DNA of 64,000 nucleotides from Tsukamurella sputi (GTDB lineage Bacteria; Actinomycetota; Actinomycetes; Mycobacteriales; Mycobacteriaceae): NCBI RefSeq assembly GCF_007858445.1, contig NZ_VIGV01000004.1, positions 124,001 to 188,000 of the forward strand, read 5' to 3'. Shown piece by piece: positions 26,155 to 36,071 of this stretch (position 1 is its first letter; each line of letters starts with the position of its first letter). The notes under the pieces were generated by a model. It saw only the letters and a program-made list of their open reading frames with translations, ran no database searches and was not told where the DNA came from. The position numbers and the translations under genes were made by a program.

Positions 26155-27642
26155 ATGACTCATTCCGTAGCCATCATCGGCGCCGGCTTCGCCGGCATCG
26201 GCGCCGCCATCCGCCTCCAGGACAAGGGGATCGACGATTACGTCGTCTTCGAGCGCGACACCCGCGTGGGCGGCACCTGGCGGGACAACACCTACCCGGG
26301 GGCCGCGTGCGACATCCCGTCGCGCCTGTACTCCTACAGCTTCGCCCCGAACCCCGACTGGTCGCACACCTATTCCGGCAGCGCCGAGATCCTCGAGTAC
26401 ATCGACGGCATGGTCGAATCCTCCGGCGTCGCACCGCACATCCGGTTCGAGCACACCGTGACCGGCGTGGTCTACGACGCCGACGCGGGGGAGTGGACCA
26501 TCTCCTTCGAGGGTCGCGAGCCCGAGCGCGCACGCGCCGTGATCATCGCCTCGGGGCCCCTCGCGAACTGCTCCTTCCCCGCGATCCGCGGCATCGAGGA
26601 CTACGAGGGGCACAAGATCCACAGCGCGCGCTGGGACCACGACTACGACTTCACCGGCAAGAAGGTGGCCGTCGTCGGCACCGGCGCCAGCGGGGTCCAG
26701 ATCGTGCCCGAGCTGGTGAAGCAGGCCGCATCCGTCAAGGTCTTCCAGCGCACCCCCGGCTGGGTGCTGCCCCGGATCAACACCGAGACCGGCGAATTCA
26801 CCAAGTCGATCTACCGGCGGATCCCGGGCGCGCAGCAGCTCGCGCGCGCCCTCTGGTTCTGGGGCCACGAGTCGGTGGCGCTCGGCGTCGTCTGGAACAC
26901 GCCGCTCACGCGCGTCGTCGAGGCCGTCAGCAAGCTGCACCTGCGCCTGCAGGTCCGCGACCCGTGGCTGCGTCGTCAGCTCACTCCGGACTTCGCCGCC
27001 GGGTGTAAGCGGCTCCTGATGACCAGCGACTACTACCCGGCGCTGCAGCGCGAGAACTGCACGCTCGTGACCTGGCCGATCGCCCGCATCGCGCCGAAGG
27101 GGATCCGCACCGTCGAGGGCGTGGAGCACCAGTTCGACTGCATCGTCTTCGCGACGGGTTTCGACGTCTCCAAGACCGGCTCGCCGATCCCCGTCACCGG
27201 GCTCGAGGGCCGTGTCCTCGCCGACGAGTGGAGCGGCGGCGCCTACGCCTACCGCAGCGTCGCCGTCTCGGGCTACCCGAACCTGTACGTCACCTTCGGC
27301 CCTAACTCCGGCCCCGGGCACAGCTCCGCGCTGGTCTACATGGAGGCGCAGATCGACTACATCACCGACGCGATCGGGCAACTCCTGCGCAACGGGTGGA
27401 AGGCGCTCGACGTGCGCGCCGACGTCCAGGAGGAGTACAACCGCGACATCCAGCGGCGCCTCACCGCGACCACGTGGAACTCGGGATGCAGCAGCTGGTA
27501 CCTCACCGACGACGGCTTCAACGCCACCATGTACCCGGGCTTCGCCTCGCAGTACGTGGGCCAGCTGCGCACCGTCGACCTGCAGGACTACCGGATTCTT
27601 GTGCACGATGACGTGGACAGCACCGCCCTCGCCGCCGGATAA
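26155..27642 (+). CDS. Flavin-containing (Baeyer-Villiger type) monooxygenase, MymA-like
   Basis: 495-aa class B flavoprotein. FAD site GAGFAGIG at residues 9-16, VGGTWRDNTYPGAACD, the BVMO fingerprint YEGHKIHSARWD, NADPH site GTGASG, and the family C-terminal FGPNSGPGHSS. It inserts one oxygen from O2 into ketones or oxidises heteroatoms using NADPH. It lies in the same strand and cluster as a LipR-like hydrolase and an SDR, as mymA does in M. tuberculosis, where the operon maintains the cell envelope under acid stress. Substrate here inferred to be lipidic. Confidence 0.9.
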   Translation: MTHSVAIIGAGFAGIGAAIRLQDKGIDDYVVFERDTRVGGTWRDNTYPGAACDIPSRLYSYSFAPNPDWSHTYSGSAEILEYIDGMVESSGVAPHIRFEHTVTGVVYDADAGEWTISFEGREPERARAVIIASGPLANCSFPAIRGIEDYEGHKIHSARWDHDYDFTGKKVAVVGTGASGVQIVPELVKQAASVKVFQRTPGWVLPRINTETGEFTKSIYRRIPGAQQLARALWFWGHESVALGVVWNTPLTRVVEAVSKLHLRLQVRDPWLRRQLTPDFAAGCKRLLMTSDYYPALQRENCTLVTWPIARIAPKGIRTVEGVEHQFDCIVFATGFDVSKTGSPIPVTGLEGRVLADEWSGGAYAYRSVAVSGYPNLYVTFGPNSGPGHSSALVYMEAQIDYITDAIGQLLRNGWKALDVRADVQEEYNRDIQRRLTATTWNSGCSSWYLTDDGFNATMYPGFASQYVGQLRTVDLQDYRILVHDDVDSTALAAG

Positions 27643-27651
27643 CATGCGGGC

Positions 27652-28407
27652 ATGACCGAGTACCGGATCGACGACCTGGCCCGGGTGTCCGGGACGACGA
27701 CGCGCAACATCCGGGGCTACCAGGAGCGCGGCCTGCTGCCCCAGCCGCTGCGCCGGGGCCGGGTCGCGATCTACACCGAGAAGCACGTGCGGAACCTGCT
27801 GGCGATCAACAAGCTGCTCAGCAAGGGCTTCACGCTGGGCCACATCGCCACCTTCCTCACCAACCCCGGCGCGCGGATCGGCGACGCACTCGACCTCAAC
27901 GACATCCTCGACGAGCCCTGGGCCTCCGCGAACCGCCCGGTGCTCGGACGGGAGGAACTCGAGTCACGGCTCGGTCCGCTCGACGAGGACGCGCTCGCCT
28001 CGCTCCTCGCCGCGGGCATCGTCACGGAGACGGCCGAACCGGGGCGGTACGAGGCCGCCGACCGGCACATCATCGGCAACCTCGCGCGCCTGGTGGGCAA
28101 GGGCATGGATCTTGCCGTACTGGTCGACGTGCAGCAGCGCTTCGTCGCCAAGATGAACGAGGCGGCCGAGATTCTCATGACGGCCGCGCACGACGAGGTG
28201 GACCGGCGCCGCGGCCCCGGCTGGCTGCCGTCCTCCGACGAGGACGTCGCCTGGGCCGTCGGCCTGCTCGGGGCCATGCGCCGCGCGGGCACCGAGAACG
28301 CGCACGCCGCCCTGGACCGGGCCCTCGACGCCGCCCTCGATCAGGAGCTGCAGGCGCACAAGGTCGCGGTCGAGGGCCGTACCGGCGCCGACGGCGACTC
28401 CGACTGA
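27652..28407 (+). CDS. MerR-family transcriptional regulator
   Basis: 251 aa. N-terminal winged helix (YRIDDLARVSGTTTRNIRGYQERGLLPQPLRRGRVAIYTEKHV) is the complete MerR DNA-binding domain, followed by a long helical region without the Cys ligands of metal sensors, so an organic or lipid effector is likely. The gene starts 9 bases after the monooxygenase stop and is probably co-transcribed with it; M. tuberculosis mymA is instead controlled by the AraC-type VirS. Likely target: the divergent promoter near 23.3 kb. Confidence 0.88.
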   Translation: MTEYRIDDLARVSGTTTRNIRGYQERGLLPQPLRRGRVAIYTEKHVRNLLAINKLLSKGFTLGHIATFLTNPGARIGDALDLNDILDEPWASANRPVLGREELESRLGPLDEDALASLLAAGIVTETAEPGRYEAADRHIIGNLARLVGKGMDLAVLVDVQQRFVAKMNEAAEILMTAAHDEVDRRRGPGWLPSSDEDVAWAVGLLGAMRRAGTENAHAALDRALDAALDQELQAHKVAVEGRTGADGDSD

Positions 28408-28476
28408 CGGGGCGTACCGAGCCGGCGCCCGGAGAACCCGAACGCCGTCCCGTGGTGCCGGTGTAGCGTCGAGGCC

Positions 28477-29322
28477 ATGGGTCGGATCACGGTGCGTCGG
28501 TCGGTGGTCAAGGTCACCGTCGGCGCAGAACCGCTGCGCCGCATCGACACCCTCGCCGTGGAGGAGCCGCTGGAGATCCGCGTCGCGGGGGCGCCGCTGG
28601 CGGTCACCATGCGCACGCCCGGGCACGACGTCGAACTCGCGGCGGGCTTCCTCGTCTCCGAGGGCGTGATCGCCTCGGCGGAGGAGTTCCGCTCCGCCAT
28701 CCACTGCGGCGGACCGGGCACCGGTGGGGAGCTCAACCAGTACAACGTGCTCGACGTCGCGCTCGCCCCCGGCGTCCGCCCGCCCGCGCCCGACGTGACG
28801 CGCAACTTCTACACCACCAGCTCCTGCGGGATGTGCGGCAAGTCCAGCATCGACGCGGTGCGCACCGTCTCCCGGTTCGACGTCCGTGAGGATCCGGTCA
28901 CCGTCGTCCCCGAGCAGGTGGTGGCCCTCCCGGACCGGCTCCGCGCCGAACAGGCCGTCTTCGACAAGACCGGCGGCCTGCACGCCGCGGCGCTCTTCGA
29001 CGTCGCCTCCGGCGAGCTGCTCGTGCTCCGCGAGGACGTCGGGCGGCACAACGCCGTCGACAAGGTCATCGGGTGGGCGCTGCTGCAGGGCCGCCTGCCG
29101 CTGCGCGGCGTCGTCCTCCAGGTCTCCGGCCGCGCCAGCTTCGAGCTCGTGCAGAAGGCCGTGATGGCCGGGATCCCCGTTCTCTCGGCGGTCTCGGCGC
29201 CGTCCTCCCTCGCCGTGGAACTCGCCGACGAAGCGGGGCTCACCCTGTTCGGCTTCGTCCGCGGCGATCACCTCAACGTCTACAGCCGGCCCCACCGAGT
29301 GCGACAGGAAGTTCTGACATGA
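28477..29322 (+). CDS. fdhD: FdhD, sulfur carrier for molybdenum-cofactor activation
   Basis: 281-aa protein that passes sulfur to the bis-MGD cofactor of formate-dehydrogenase-like enzymes. The loop [12 protein letters not shown] carries the two catalytic Cys of the family, and the conserved E-G-D and [10 protein letters not shown] blocks are present. TAGCGT ends 7 bases before the ATG with no ribosome site, so the transcript is probably leaderless. It overlaps the oxidoreductase start by 4 bases (ATGA), matching the fdhD-fdhF neighbourhood (Rv2899c-Rv2900c) of M. tuberculosis. Confidence 0.94.
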   Translation: MGRITVRRSVVKVTVGAEPLRRIDTLAVEEPLEIRVAGAPLAVTMRTPGHDVELAAGFLVSEGVIASAEEFRSAIHCGGPGTGGELNQYNVLDVALAPGVRPPAPDVTRNFYTTSSCGMCGKSSIDAVRTVSRFDVREDPVTVVPEQVVALPDRLRAEQAVFDKTGGLHAAALFDVASGELLVLREDVGRHNAVDKVIGWALLQGRLPLRGVVLQVSGRASFELVQKAVMAGIPVLSAVSAPSSLAVELADEAGLTLFGFVRGDHLNVYSRPHRVRQEVLT

Positions 29323-31658
29323 GCACGGATCACCGACCGGAATCGACGGCCCACGTGCCCGGCCTGATGCCCGACGAGCCCCGGCAGGGCGGCTTCGGCC
29401 CGGTCACCGACGGTGCCTGGTCCAGCTCGCCCTACCACCACGCGGCGGCGTCCTGGGGCGCAGCGAAGTCCGTGGGCACCATCTTGTTCCAGCAGCGAGA
29501 GCTGGTCCGGGGCACGCACTCGATGTTCGTGATGAACCACCCGACCGGCTACGACTGCCCGGGGTGCGCGTGGCCGGACGACAAGAAGCTCACCCTCGAC
29601 TTCTGCGAGAACGGCGTCAAGCACGTCACCTGGGAGATGACCCCGAAGCGGGTCAAGCGGGAGTTCTTCGCGCAGCACACCGTCACCGAGCTCGCCGACT
29701 GGACCGACTTCGACCTCGAGAACGAGGGCCGGCTCACCGAGCCCATGGTCTACGACGCGGCGAGCGACAAGTACGTCCCGATCGGCTGGGACGAGGCCTT
29801 CGCCATGGTCGGTGACGCCCTGCGCGGGCTCGCCAGCCCGAACGAGGCGTCCTTCTACACGTCGGGGCGGCTCAGCAACGAGGCCACGTTCCTGTACCAG
29901 CTGCTGGCCCGCGAGTACGGCACCAACAACCTGCCGGACTGCTCGAACATGTGCCACGAGGCGTCGGGCCGGGCGCTCAGCGCGTCGATCGGTACGGGCA
30001 AGGGCACGTGCGATCTGGCGGACTGGGAGGAGGCCGACGCCCTGTTCATCATGGGCGTCAACGCCGCGTCGAACGCGCCCCGCATGCTGACCGCGCTGGC
30101 CGACGCGACCCGTCGGGGTGCGCAGGTCGTGCACATCAACCCCCTGGTCGAGGCCGGCGCGACGAAGACGATCGTCCCGCACGAGATGGTCGACATGGCA
30201 CTGTTCAAGGCGACCTCGGTCTCCGACATGAACATCCAGGTGCGCCCGGGCGGTGATCTCGCGCTGATGCGCGGCATGGCGAAGGTCGTCTTCGAGGCCG
30301 CGGAATCGGATCCGACGGTGCTCGACAGCGCGTTCCTGGAGCAGTACACCGCGGAGTTCGAGGCGTACCGCGACCTGGTCGCGGCCACCGGCTGGGACGA
30401 GATCACCACGCAGGCCGGGCTGCCCGAGGCGGAGATCCGCCGGGCCGGACAGGTCTACCTCGACGCGGACCGGACGATCATCGCGTGGTGCCTGGGCATC
30501 ACCCAGCACGAGCACGGCGTCGACACCGTCCGTGAGATCACCAACCTGCTGCTGCTGCGCGGCAACATCGGCCGGCCCGGTGCGGGCCCGTCGCCGGTGC
30601 GCGGCCACAGCAACGTGCAGGGCAACCGCACCTGCGGCATCGACCACCGCCCGCCGCCGTGGACCGACAAGCTCGACGAGGTGTGCGGCATCGTCTCCCC
30701 GCGCACCCACGGACTCGACACCGTGAACACCGTGGAGGGCATGCACGACGGCAGCGTGAAGGTCTTCGTCGGGATGGGCGGCAACTTCGTGCTCGCCGCG
30801 CCCGACACCGCGTACACCGCGGCCGGCCTGCGCAAGACCGAGCTCACCGTGCAGGTGAGCACCAAGCTCAACCGCAGCCACCTCGTGCACGGCCGCAAGG
30901 CGCTCATCCTGCCCTGCCTGGGCCGCACCGAGAAGGACGAGCAGGTGGCCGGCCTGCAGGGCGTCACCGTCGAGGACGCGATGAGCATGGTGCACATCTC
31001 CCGCGGCAAGCGGCGACCCGCGTCGAAGGAACTCAAGTCCGAGATGGCGATCATCGCCGGCATCGCGAAGGCGACTCTGCCCGACAGCCGCACGCCGTGG
31101 CAGTGGTACGTCGACGACTACGACCGCCTCCGTGACGTCATGGCGAAGGTGCTTCCGGGTTTCGAGGGCTTCAACCAGCTGATCAAGAACCCGGGCGGAT
31201 TCCGGATCCCGCAGCCCGCGCGTGAGCGCGTCTTCCACACTCCGTCGGGCCGGGCGGAGTTCTCCCTGGCGCCCATGCCGAACGTGATCCCCGCCGACGA
31301 GGACGTGCTGATCCTGCAGACGATGCGCTCGCACGATCAGTGGAACACCACCATCTACTCGGCCAACGACCGGTACCGCGGTATCAAGAACCTGCGCGAG
31401 CTCATCTTCCTCAACGAGGACGACATGCGCGCCCGCGGCCTCACCGAGGGGGAGTTCGTGGACATCACGTCCACCTCACGCGACGGCTCGGAGCGCACGC
31501 TGCGCCGGTTCCGGGCGCTGAAGTACGACCTTCCCCGCGGCGCGGCAGCCGGATACATGCCGGAGATGAACGCCCTCATCGGGATCGCCGACTACAGCAC
31601 CCAATCCGACCAGCCGCTGATGAAGAACGTCGCGGTGCGGGTGGCCGCGTCGGTGTAG
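29319..31658 (+). CDS. fdhF: FdhF/YdeP-family molybdopterin oxidoreductase
   Basis: 779-aa bis-MGD enzyme, the same length as M. tuberculosis FdhF (Rv2900c). Molybdopterin-binding domains show [37 protein letters not shown] and the C-terminal dinucleotide-binding barrel. The N terminus has a CPGCAW pair rather than a full four-Cys ferredoxin motif, as in the YdeP branch. There is no in-frame TGA, so it is not a selenoprotein. The physiological substrate of this branch is uncertain; formate is only the family name. Start overlaps the fdhD stop. Confidence 0.9.
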   Translation: MSTDHRPESTAHVPGLMPDEPRQGGFGPVTDGAWSSSPYHHAAASWGAAKSVGTILFQQRELVRGTHSMFVMNHPTGYDCPGCAWPDDKKLTLDFCENGVKHVTWEMTPKRVKREFFAQHTVTELADWTDFDLENEGRLTEPMVYDAASDKYVPIGWDEAFAMVGDALRGLASPNEASFYTSGRLSNEATFLYQLLAREYGTNNLPDCSNMCHEASGRALSASIGTGKGTCDLADWEEADALFIMGVNAASNAPRMLTALADATRRGAQVVHINPLVEAGATKTIVPHEMVDMALFKATSVSDMNIQVRPGGDLALMRGMAKVVFEAAESDPTVLDSAFLEQYTAEFEAYRDLVAATGWDEITTQAGLPEAEIRRAGQVYLDADRTIIAWCLGITQHEHGVDTVREITNLLLLRGNIGRPGAGPSPVRGHSNVQGNRTCGIDHRPPPWTDKLDEVCGIVSPRTHGLDTVNTVEGMHDGSVKVFVGMGGNFVLAAPDTAYTAAGLRKTELTVQVSTKLNRSHLVHGRKALILPCLGRTEKDEQVAGLQGVTVEDAMSMVHISRGKRRPASKELKSEMAIIAGIAKATLPDSRTPWQWYVDDYDRLRDVMAKVLPGFEGFNQLIKNPGGFRIPQPARERVFHTPSGRAEFSLAPMPNVIPADEDVLILQTMRSHDQWNTTIYSANDRYRGIKNLRELIFLNEDDMRARGLTEGEFVDITSTSRDGSERTLRRFRALKYDLPRGAAAGYMPEMNALIGIADYSTQSDQPLMKNVAVRVAASV

Positions 31659-31665
31659 CCGGCGG

Positions 31666-33423
31666 TCAGAACCGGGCGATCGTCTCCACCTCGTCGGCTT
31701 CGGACTCGAGGGTCTCCACGTCGGCGGGGGCGGCGTCGGGCTTCTTCCCGCCGGTCAGCAGCGACGCGACGGCGCCGAGCAGGCACACGACCGCCGCGAA
31801 GGTGAACGCGAGCTCCAGGCCCGAGCGGAAGGGCTCGGAGATCAGGTGCGGGAAGAACTGCAGGCCGGTGAGGTGCTGAGTCTGCTCCGCGGTCAGGTGC
31901 AGCTGTGCCAGATGCGGTCCCAGGAGTTCCTGCACCGGGTTGTAACCGAGGAACGCCGCGAACAGCACGGCGACCGGCGGGAGTGCGGCGATCTCCGAGG
32001 CGTACTGCGCGGGCACGCCGCCCGCCTGCAGCCCCGTCGACATGGCGCCCGGCAGCGAGTTCGACAGGCCCGCGATCATCAGCGAGAAGAACAGGCCGAT
32101 CGAGAGCACCATCGCGGAGTTCTGGAAGGTCGTCATCATGCCCGAGCCCGAGCCGCGCGAGGTCGCGGGTAGCGAGTTCATCACCACCGCACGGTTGGGC
32201 GAGCCGAACATGCCCATCCCGACGCCGTTGACGAACAGGATCGCGGCGAAGGCCCAGTAGGCGAAGTCCACGGGCAGCGCGATCAGCGCGAGGAAGGTGA
32301 GTGCCGTGATGACCAGGCCCGCCGCGCTGAGGGCGCGGCCGCCGATCCGGTCCGAGAGGGCGCCCGAGATCGGCGCGGAGAGCAGGAAACCGACGGTCAT
32401 GGGCACCATGTAGATGCCGGCCCACAGCGGGGTCTGCGTGTAGTCGTAGCCGTGCTGCGGCAGCCAGATCCCCTGCAGCCAGATGATGAGCATGAACTGC
32501 AGGCCGCCGCGGCCGAGCGAGCCGCACAGGTTCGCGACGTTGCCCCACAGGAACGCCCGGTTCCGGAACAGGTGCAGGTCGAACAGGGGCGACTCGGCCT
32601 TGAGCTCGACCGCGCAGAAGATCGCCAGGACCACGGCGCCGCCCAGGAGGCAGGACAGCACGAAGGGGGAGGTCCAGCCCATCGCGTGGCCGCCGTAGGG
32701 CTGGATGCCGTACGTGATGCCGACGAGGACGGCGATCAGGCCGATCGCGAAGGTCAGGTTGCCCCACCAGTCCATGGTCGCGGGGACGCGTTCGCCGCGG
32801 TCCTCGAGCTTGAGATACGCCCAGACGGTGCCGATCACGCCGAACGGGACGGAGACGAGGAAGATCAGGTGCCAGTTGATCGGTGCGAGGACGCCGCCGA
32901 TGATCAGGCCGAGGAAGGAACCGGCGATCGCCGCCACGCTGTTGATGCCGAGCGCCAGTCCGCGCTGGTCGGCGGGGAAGGCGTCGGTCAGGATCGCCGA
33001 GCTGTTCGCCATCAGGAAGGCGCCGCCGATGCCCTGCACCACGCGCCAGCCGATCAGCCACAGCGCCGCGGCGTGCCCGTCGAACCAGGTCACCGCCAGG
33101 AAGATCGACGAGATCGAGAAGATGAAGAAGCCCATGTTGTACATGCGGGCCCGGCCGAACATGTCGCCGAGGCGGCCGAACGCGACCACCAGGACGGCCG
33201 TCACCACGAGGAAGCCCATCATCATCCACAGCAGGTAGCTGGTGTTCCCCGGCTCCAGCGGGTTGAGGTGGATGCCCTTGAAGATGTCGGGGAGCGCGAT
33301 CAACACGATCGAGCTGTTGATCGTCGCGATCAGCATGCCGAGGGTCGTGTTGGAGAGGGCGATCCACTTGTACGAGTCGCTGTGCGACTCCGATGCACGG
33401 GTGTCGAGCATGGCCGGCGTCAC
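31666..33423 (-). CDS. MFS transporter, DHA2 family (14 helices)
   Basis: 585-aa multidrug-type proton antiporter. NSSIVLIALPDI in helix 1 and GRLGDMFGRAR (motif A) after helix 2 identify the family. An extra periplasmic loop near residues 455-500 (helix 13/14) is rich in Gln/His/Pro. The GTG at 33423 follows AAGGA by 6 bases; an ATG lies four codons on. Its stop is 7 bases from the fdhF stop (convergent). The upstream region has inverted AGGTTAG/CTTACCT half-sites, suggesting repressor control. Confidence 0.9.
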   Translation of the reverse strand: MTPAMLDTRASESHSDSYKWIALSNTTLGMLIATINSSIVLIALPDIFKGIHLNPLEPGNTSYLLWMMMGFLVVTAVLVVAFGRLGDMFGRARMYNMGFFIFSISSIFLAVTWFDGHAAALWLIGWRVVQGIGGAFLMANSSAILTDAFPADQRGLALGINSVAAIAGSFLGLIIGGVLAPINWHLIFLVSVPFGVIGTVWAYLKLEDRGERVPATMDWWGNLTFAIGLIAVLVGITYGIQPYGGHAMGWTSPFVLSCLLGGAVVLAIFCAVELKAESPLFDLHLFRNRAFLWGNVANLCGSLGRGGLQFMLIIWLQGIWLPQHGYDYTQTPLWAGIYMVPMTVGFLLSAPISGALSDRIGGRALSAAGLVITALTFLALIALPVDFAYWAFAAILFVNGVGMGMFGSPNRAVVMNSLPATSRGSGSGMMTTFQNSAMVLSIGLFFSLMIAGLSNSLPGAMSTGLQAGGVPAQYASEIAALPPVAVLFAAFLGYNPVQELLGPHLAQLHLTAEQTQHLTGLQFFPHLISEPFRSGLELAFTFAAVVCLLGAVASLLTGGKKPDAAPADVETLESEADEVETIARF

Positions 33424-33430
33424 CGTCCGT

Positions 33431-33463
33431 CCTTAAGGTTAGAAAAACTTACCTATCCTTAGG
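33431..33463 (-). promoter_or_regulatory. Inverted-repeat operator upstream of the DHA2 transporter
   Basis: AGGTTAG (33436-33442), AAAAA, CTTACCT (33448-33454) is a one-mismatch inverted repeat, flanked by CCTTAAGG and CCTTAGG. The half-sites look like those of DtxR/IdeR iron boxes, but the spacer is 5 bases instead of 1, so a TetR-type repressor is equally likely. It lies 8-40 bases before the gene's start. Confidence 0.5.
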
Positions 33464-33550
33464 GAGTCTAGGTGCGCGCACGGACGGCCGCTGAGCGGGA
33501 CCGGGCGGCTGGGGCATTCGACCGAATTCGGTGCAACCGGCGGGCGCGTC

Positions 33551-34405
33551 TCAAGCGCGCCACTCGATGCGCTCGACCTGCTCCGGCGGCCACGGCGCGG
33601 GCGGCGCGAAGGGGGCGCCCGGCAGCGGCGTCACGGACACGGCCGCCGCGGGCTTGCGCGCGGGCGCACCGTCGGCATCCAGGAGGTGGAGCCATTGTCG
33701 GTAGCCCGCCTCGTCGCGCTCCGAGCGCACCTGCACGCTCGAACCCAGGGGGATCGGCGCCAAGTACTCGATGATCGCACGGTGCGGCGCGGCGAGCAGG
33801 GGATCGCCGTTCAGGTCGTCCTCGACCAACTGCAGGTAGGCGGCGTTGTTGAGGTGCTGGTACGGATCGAAGTCGGTGGCCCGCAGCTTCACCGTGTAGT
33901 CGCGTGCGGAGGGCTCCGGCGGCGTCGCGGTGTTGAGCGCCTTCCAGCGCAGCCGCGTCTCGGTCACGTGCTGCTGCAGGTACTCCATGCCGCCCTCGCT
34001 GATGTGCGTGGGCATACCGGAATCCGCGCTGAACCGGATCCAGAAGGCCTCGGTCTCGACGTGGCCGCCCGCGCTGCCACGCAGCGTGATCCGCATGTTG
34101 CACCAGCGTGAACTGGTGGATTCGCACCACCGGAGCAGCGTCACGTCGGACGGCCAGTGCAGCGGCTCGTGCACGTCGATGATGCTGCGCCGCACCAGCC
34201 AGTACGGATCCGTCGCGTCGAAGCCGCGGTGGAACATCTCGTCGTTCGCCATGTCCTGCAGGTAGCGCGCGATCCCGTCGAGCCGCACGCGCCGCCCGGG
34301 GTCCACGTCGCCGGTGCGCACCGGCCAGGTGCGCTCGAACGACGGGCCGGGCGGCGCCGCCTGCAGGAACTCGTAGGTCGACGGGGTCCAGGCGGGGGTG
34401 CTCAC
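33551..34405 (-). CDS. Acyl-ACP thioesterase (double hot-dog)
   Basis: 284-aa enzyme of the FatA/FatB-like family that releases fatty acids from acyl carrier protein. The two hot-dog halves are visible: N-terminal VRTGDVDPGRRVRLDGIARYLQDMAND and C-terminal TDFDPYQHLNNAAYLQLVED with the Asn/His catalytic pair (HLNN). The last ~40 residues are Pro/Ala-rich. Likely transcribed on its own; ends in a region (33464-33550) holding only AT-poor spacer. Role probably in lipid turnover. Confidence 0.86.
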   Translation of the reverse strand: MSTPAWTPSTYEFLQAAPPGPSFERTWPVRTGDVDPGRRVRLDGIARYLQDMANDEMFHRGFDATDPYWLVRRSIIDVHEPLHWPSDVTLLRWCESTSSRWCNMRITLRGSAGGHVETEAFWIRFSADSGMPTHISEGGMEYLQQHVTETRLRWKALNTATPPEPSARDYTVKLRATDFDPYQHLNNAAYLQLVEDDLNGDPLLAAPHRAIIEYLAPIPLGSSVQVRSERDEAGYRQWLHLLDADGAPARKPAAAVSVTPLPGAPFAPPAPWPPEQVERIEWRA

Positions 34406-34431
34406 GCCCGCGACCCTATCGGGGTGCGGCG

Positions 34432-35028
34432 TCAGGCGCTCTTGAACTTCGCCTTCAGGGCGTTGATCCGGTCCTCGTTCTTCTCGTGCCGCTCCTGCTT
34501 CTTCTGCTCGTGCGCGGCCTTGCGAGCAGCCTTCGCGGCGGCGTCCGCCGCGTCCTGCTGCGCCTCGAGCTCGCTGATCACCTCGTCGAGCGAGCGGCGC
34601 GCGATGCGGCCGCCGACGCTCGCCACCTGCGCGTCCAGCGCATCGGTGGTCGGCTCCTCGGTCTGCACGATGATCGCGTTGTTCCCGGGCGGAAGCTGCT
34701 GCGCGAACAGAGAGATCACGTCGTCGCTGTCGTCCAGGTTGCTCGCGTCGACGAGCGCGCCCGTCGCGGTGCCGACCGACATGCCGAGCAGCATGCCGAC
34801 GGGGCCGCCGAGGACGCCGACGAGCATGCCGATGAGCGAGCCGCCGAGCGTGCCGGTCCCGGTGGTGCCGTCGGTGGTCTCGGGGATCGCGTAGGTGCCG
34901 TCGGCGTTGCGCTCGACCAGCGCGGAGGAGACCACGCCGTAGGTGTCGGCGGTGTTCCTGAGGGCCGAGAACTCCTCGTAGGTGGCGGCGCGAGTGGGCA
35001 GCGAGATGACGGCGACGAATTCAGGCAT
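34432..35028 (-). CDS. DUF1269-family membrane-associated protein
   Basis: 198 aa. A ferredoxin-like N-terminal half is followed by a glycine-rich hydrophobic hairpin (GGSLIGMLVGVLGGPVGMLLGMSVGTATGALVDAS), and a Lys/Glu/Ala coiled tail of about 60 residues (QKKQERHEKNEDRINALKAK). The start is the ATG at 35028 after AAGGACTC; the frame extends upstream to 35148 without support. Function of the family is unknown. Confidence 0.82.
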   Translation of the reverse strand: MPEFVAVISLPTRAATYEEFSALRNTADTYGVVSSALVERNADGTYAIPETTDGTTGTGTLGGSLIGMLVGVLGGPVGMLLGMSVGTATGALVDASNLDDSDDVISLFAQQLPPGNNAIIVQTEEPTTDALDAQVASVGGRIARRSLDEVISELEAQQDAADAAAKAARKAAHEQKKQERHEKNEDRINALKAKFKSA

Positions 35029-35162
35029 GGTGAGTCCTTGTGTCGGTGAGTGATCCGGGTCCGGTGGTGTCATCGCAAAGCCTACGCTGCGATTGCGAAG
35101 GATCGCCCGGACTTCGCCGAACGGACGCTCGGGCGGACGGTGCGACATGACAGGGTGGGGGC

Positions 35163-36071
35163 ATGACTGAGGTGACCGTCGTCGGTGCGGGTGTGATCGG
35201 ACTGTCGTGCGCGGCGCGACTGCTGGAGGCGGGGCACGCGGTGCGCGTCGTCGGGCGGGATCTGCCTCCTGACGTGACGTCGGCGGTCGCCGCCGCGGTC
35301 TGGTACCCGTACCTCGCCGAGCCGCGCGATCGCGTGACCGGATGGTCGGCCACGACCCTCGCCGAGTTCACCGCGCTCGCCGCCCGCGGGGTCGACGGTG
35401 TCGTCATGACGCCGGGAACGGAGATCTTCCGCGAGAGCGTCCCCGAGCCGTGGTGGACGTCCGCCGTCCCTGCGGTGGAGCGGGTGCTCGGGCCCCGTCC
35501 CGGCTACGCCGAGGGGTGGAGCTTCGTCTCGCCGGTGATCGAGATGCCGCTGTACCTGCCCTGGCTCGCGGCGCGCGTCCGCGAGCTGGGCGGCACCGTC
35601 GAACAGCGGACCGTGGCCTCGCTCGACGAGCTGGATGGCACCGTCGTCAACGCGACGGGCCTGGGTGCGCGGGAGTTCGTGGGCGATACGACGATGGAAC
35701 CCGTGCGCGGGCAGGTCGTCTATCTCGAGCAGGTGGGCGTCGACCGCTGGTGGATCGACGACAACGACCTCCGCAACCCGACCTACGTCGTGCCGCGCTC
35801 GCGCGACATCGTCGTCGGCGGCACGGAGGACCACGGCGCGGAGGACCTCACCACCGACCCCGCGACCGAGGACGCGATCCTGGCGCGTGCGCGCGCACTC
35901 GTGCCCGAGCTCGCGGATGCGAAGGTGATCGGCCGCAACGTCGGGCTGCGGCCCTCCCGCCCGACGGTGCGCCTCGAGCGCGAGGGCGACGTGATCCACT
36001 GCTACGGCCACGGCGGCGCCGGCGTCACGCTCAGCTGGGGTTGCGCTGACGAGGTCGCGACGCTCGTATGA
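35163..36071 (+). CDS. D-amino-acid oxidase (DAO family)
   Basis: 302-aa FAD enzyme oxidising D-amino acids to keto acids. VVGAGVIGLSCAARLLEAGH is the N-terminal dinucleotide fold, the C terminus has the family signature GLRPSRPTVRLE..YGHGGAGVTLSWG, and VVNATGLGAREF lies between. Its stop overlaps the lysX start (ATGA), so the two are co-translated, an unexplained pairing; D-amino acids arise from cell-wall turnover and lysX also acts on the envelope. Confidence 0.9.
   Translation: MTEVTVVGAGVIGLSCAARLLEAGHAVRVVGRDLPPDVTSAVAAAVWYPYLAEPRDRVTGWSATTLAEFTALAARGVDGVVMTPGTEIFRESVPEPWWTSAVPAVERVLGPRPGYAEGWSFVSPVIEMPLYLPWLAARVRELGGTVEQRTVASLDELDGTVVNATGLGAREFVGDTTMEPVRGQVVYLEQVGVDRWWIDDNDLRNPTYVVPRSRDIVVGGTEDHGAEDLTTDPATEDAILARARALVPELADAKVIGRNVGLRPSRPTVRLEREGDVIHCYGHGGAGVTLSWGCADEVATLV

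Noticed and set aside
26149-27843. 564-codon minus-strand frame opposite the monooxygenase
   Set aside because: No motif; antisense shadow of a clear BVMO.
29280-31334. 684-codon minus-strand frame opposite fdhF
   Set aside because: Val/Arg/His-rich shadow; fdhF is certain on the other strand.
33436-33454. Canonical IdeR iron box
   Set aside because: Half-sites fit but the spacer is 5 bases instead of 1; kept only as a variant or TetR-type site.
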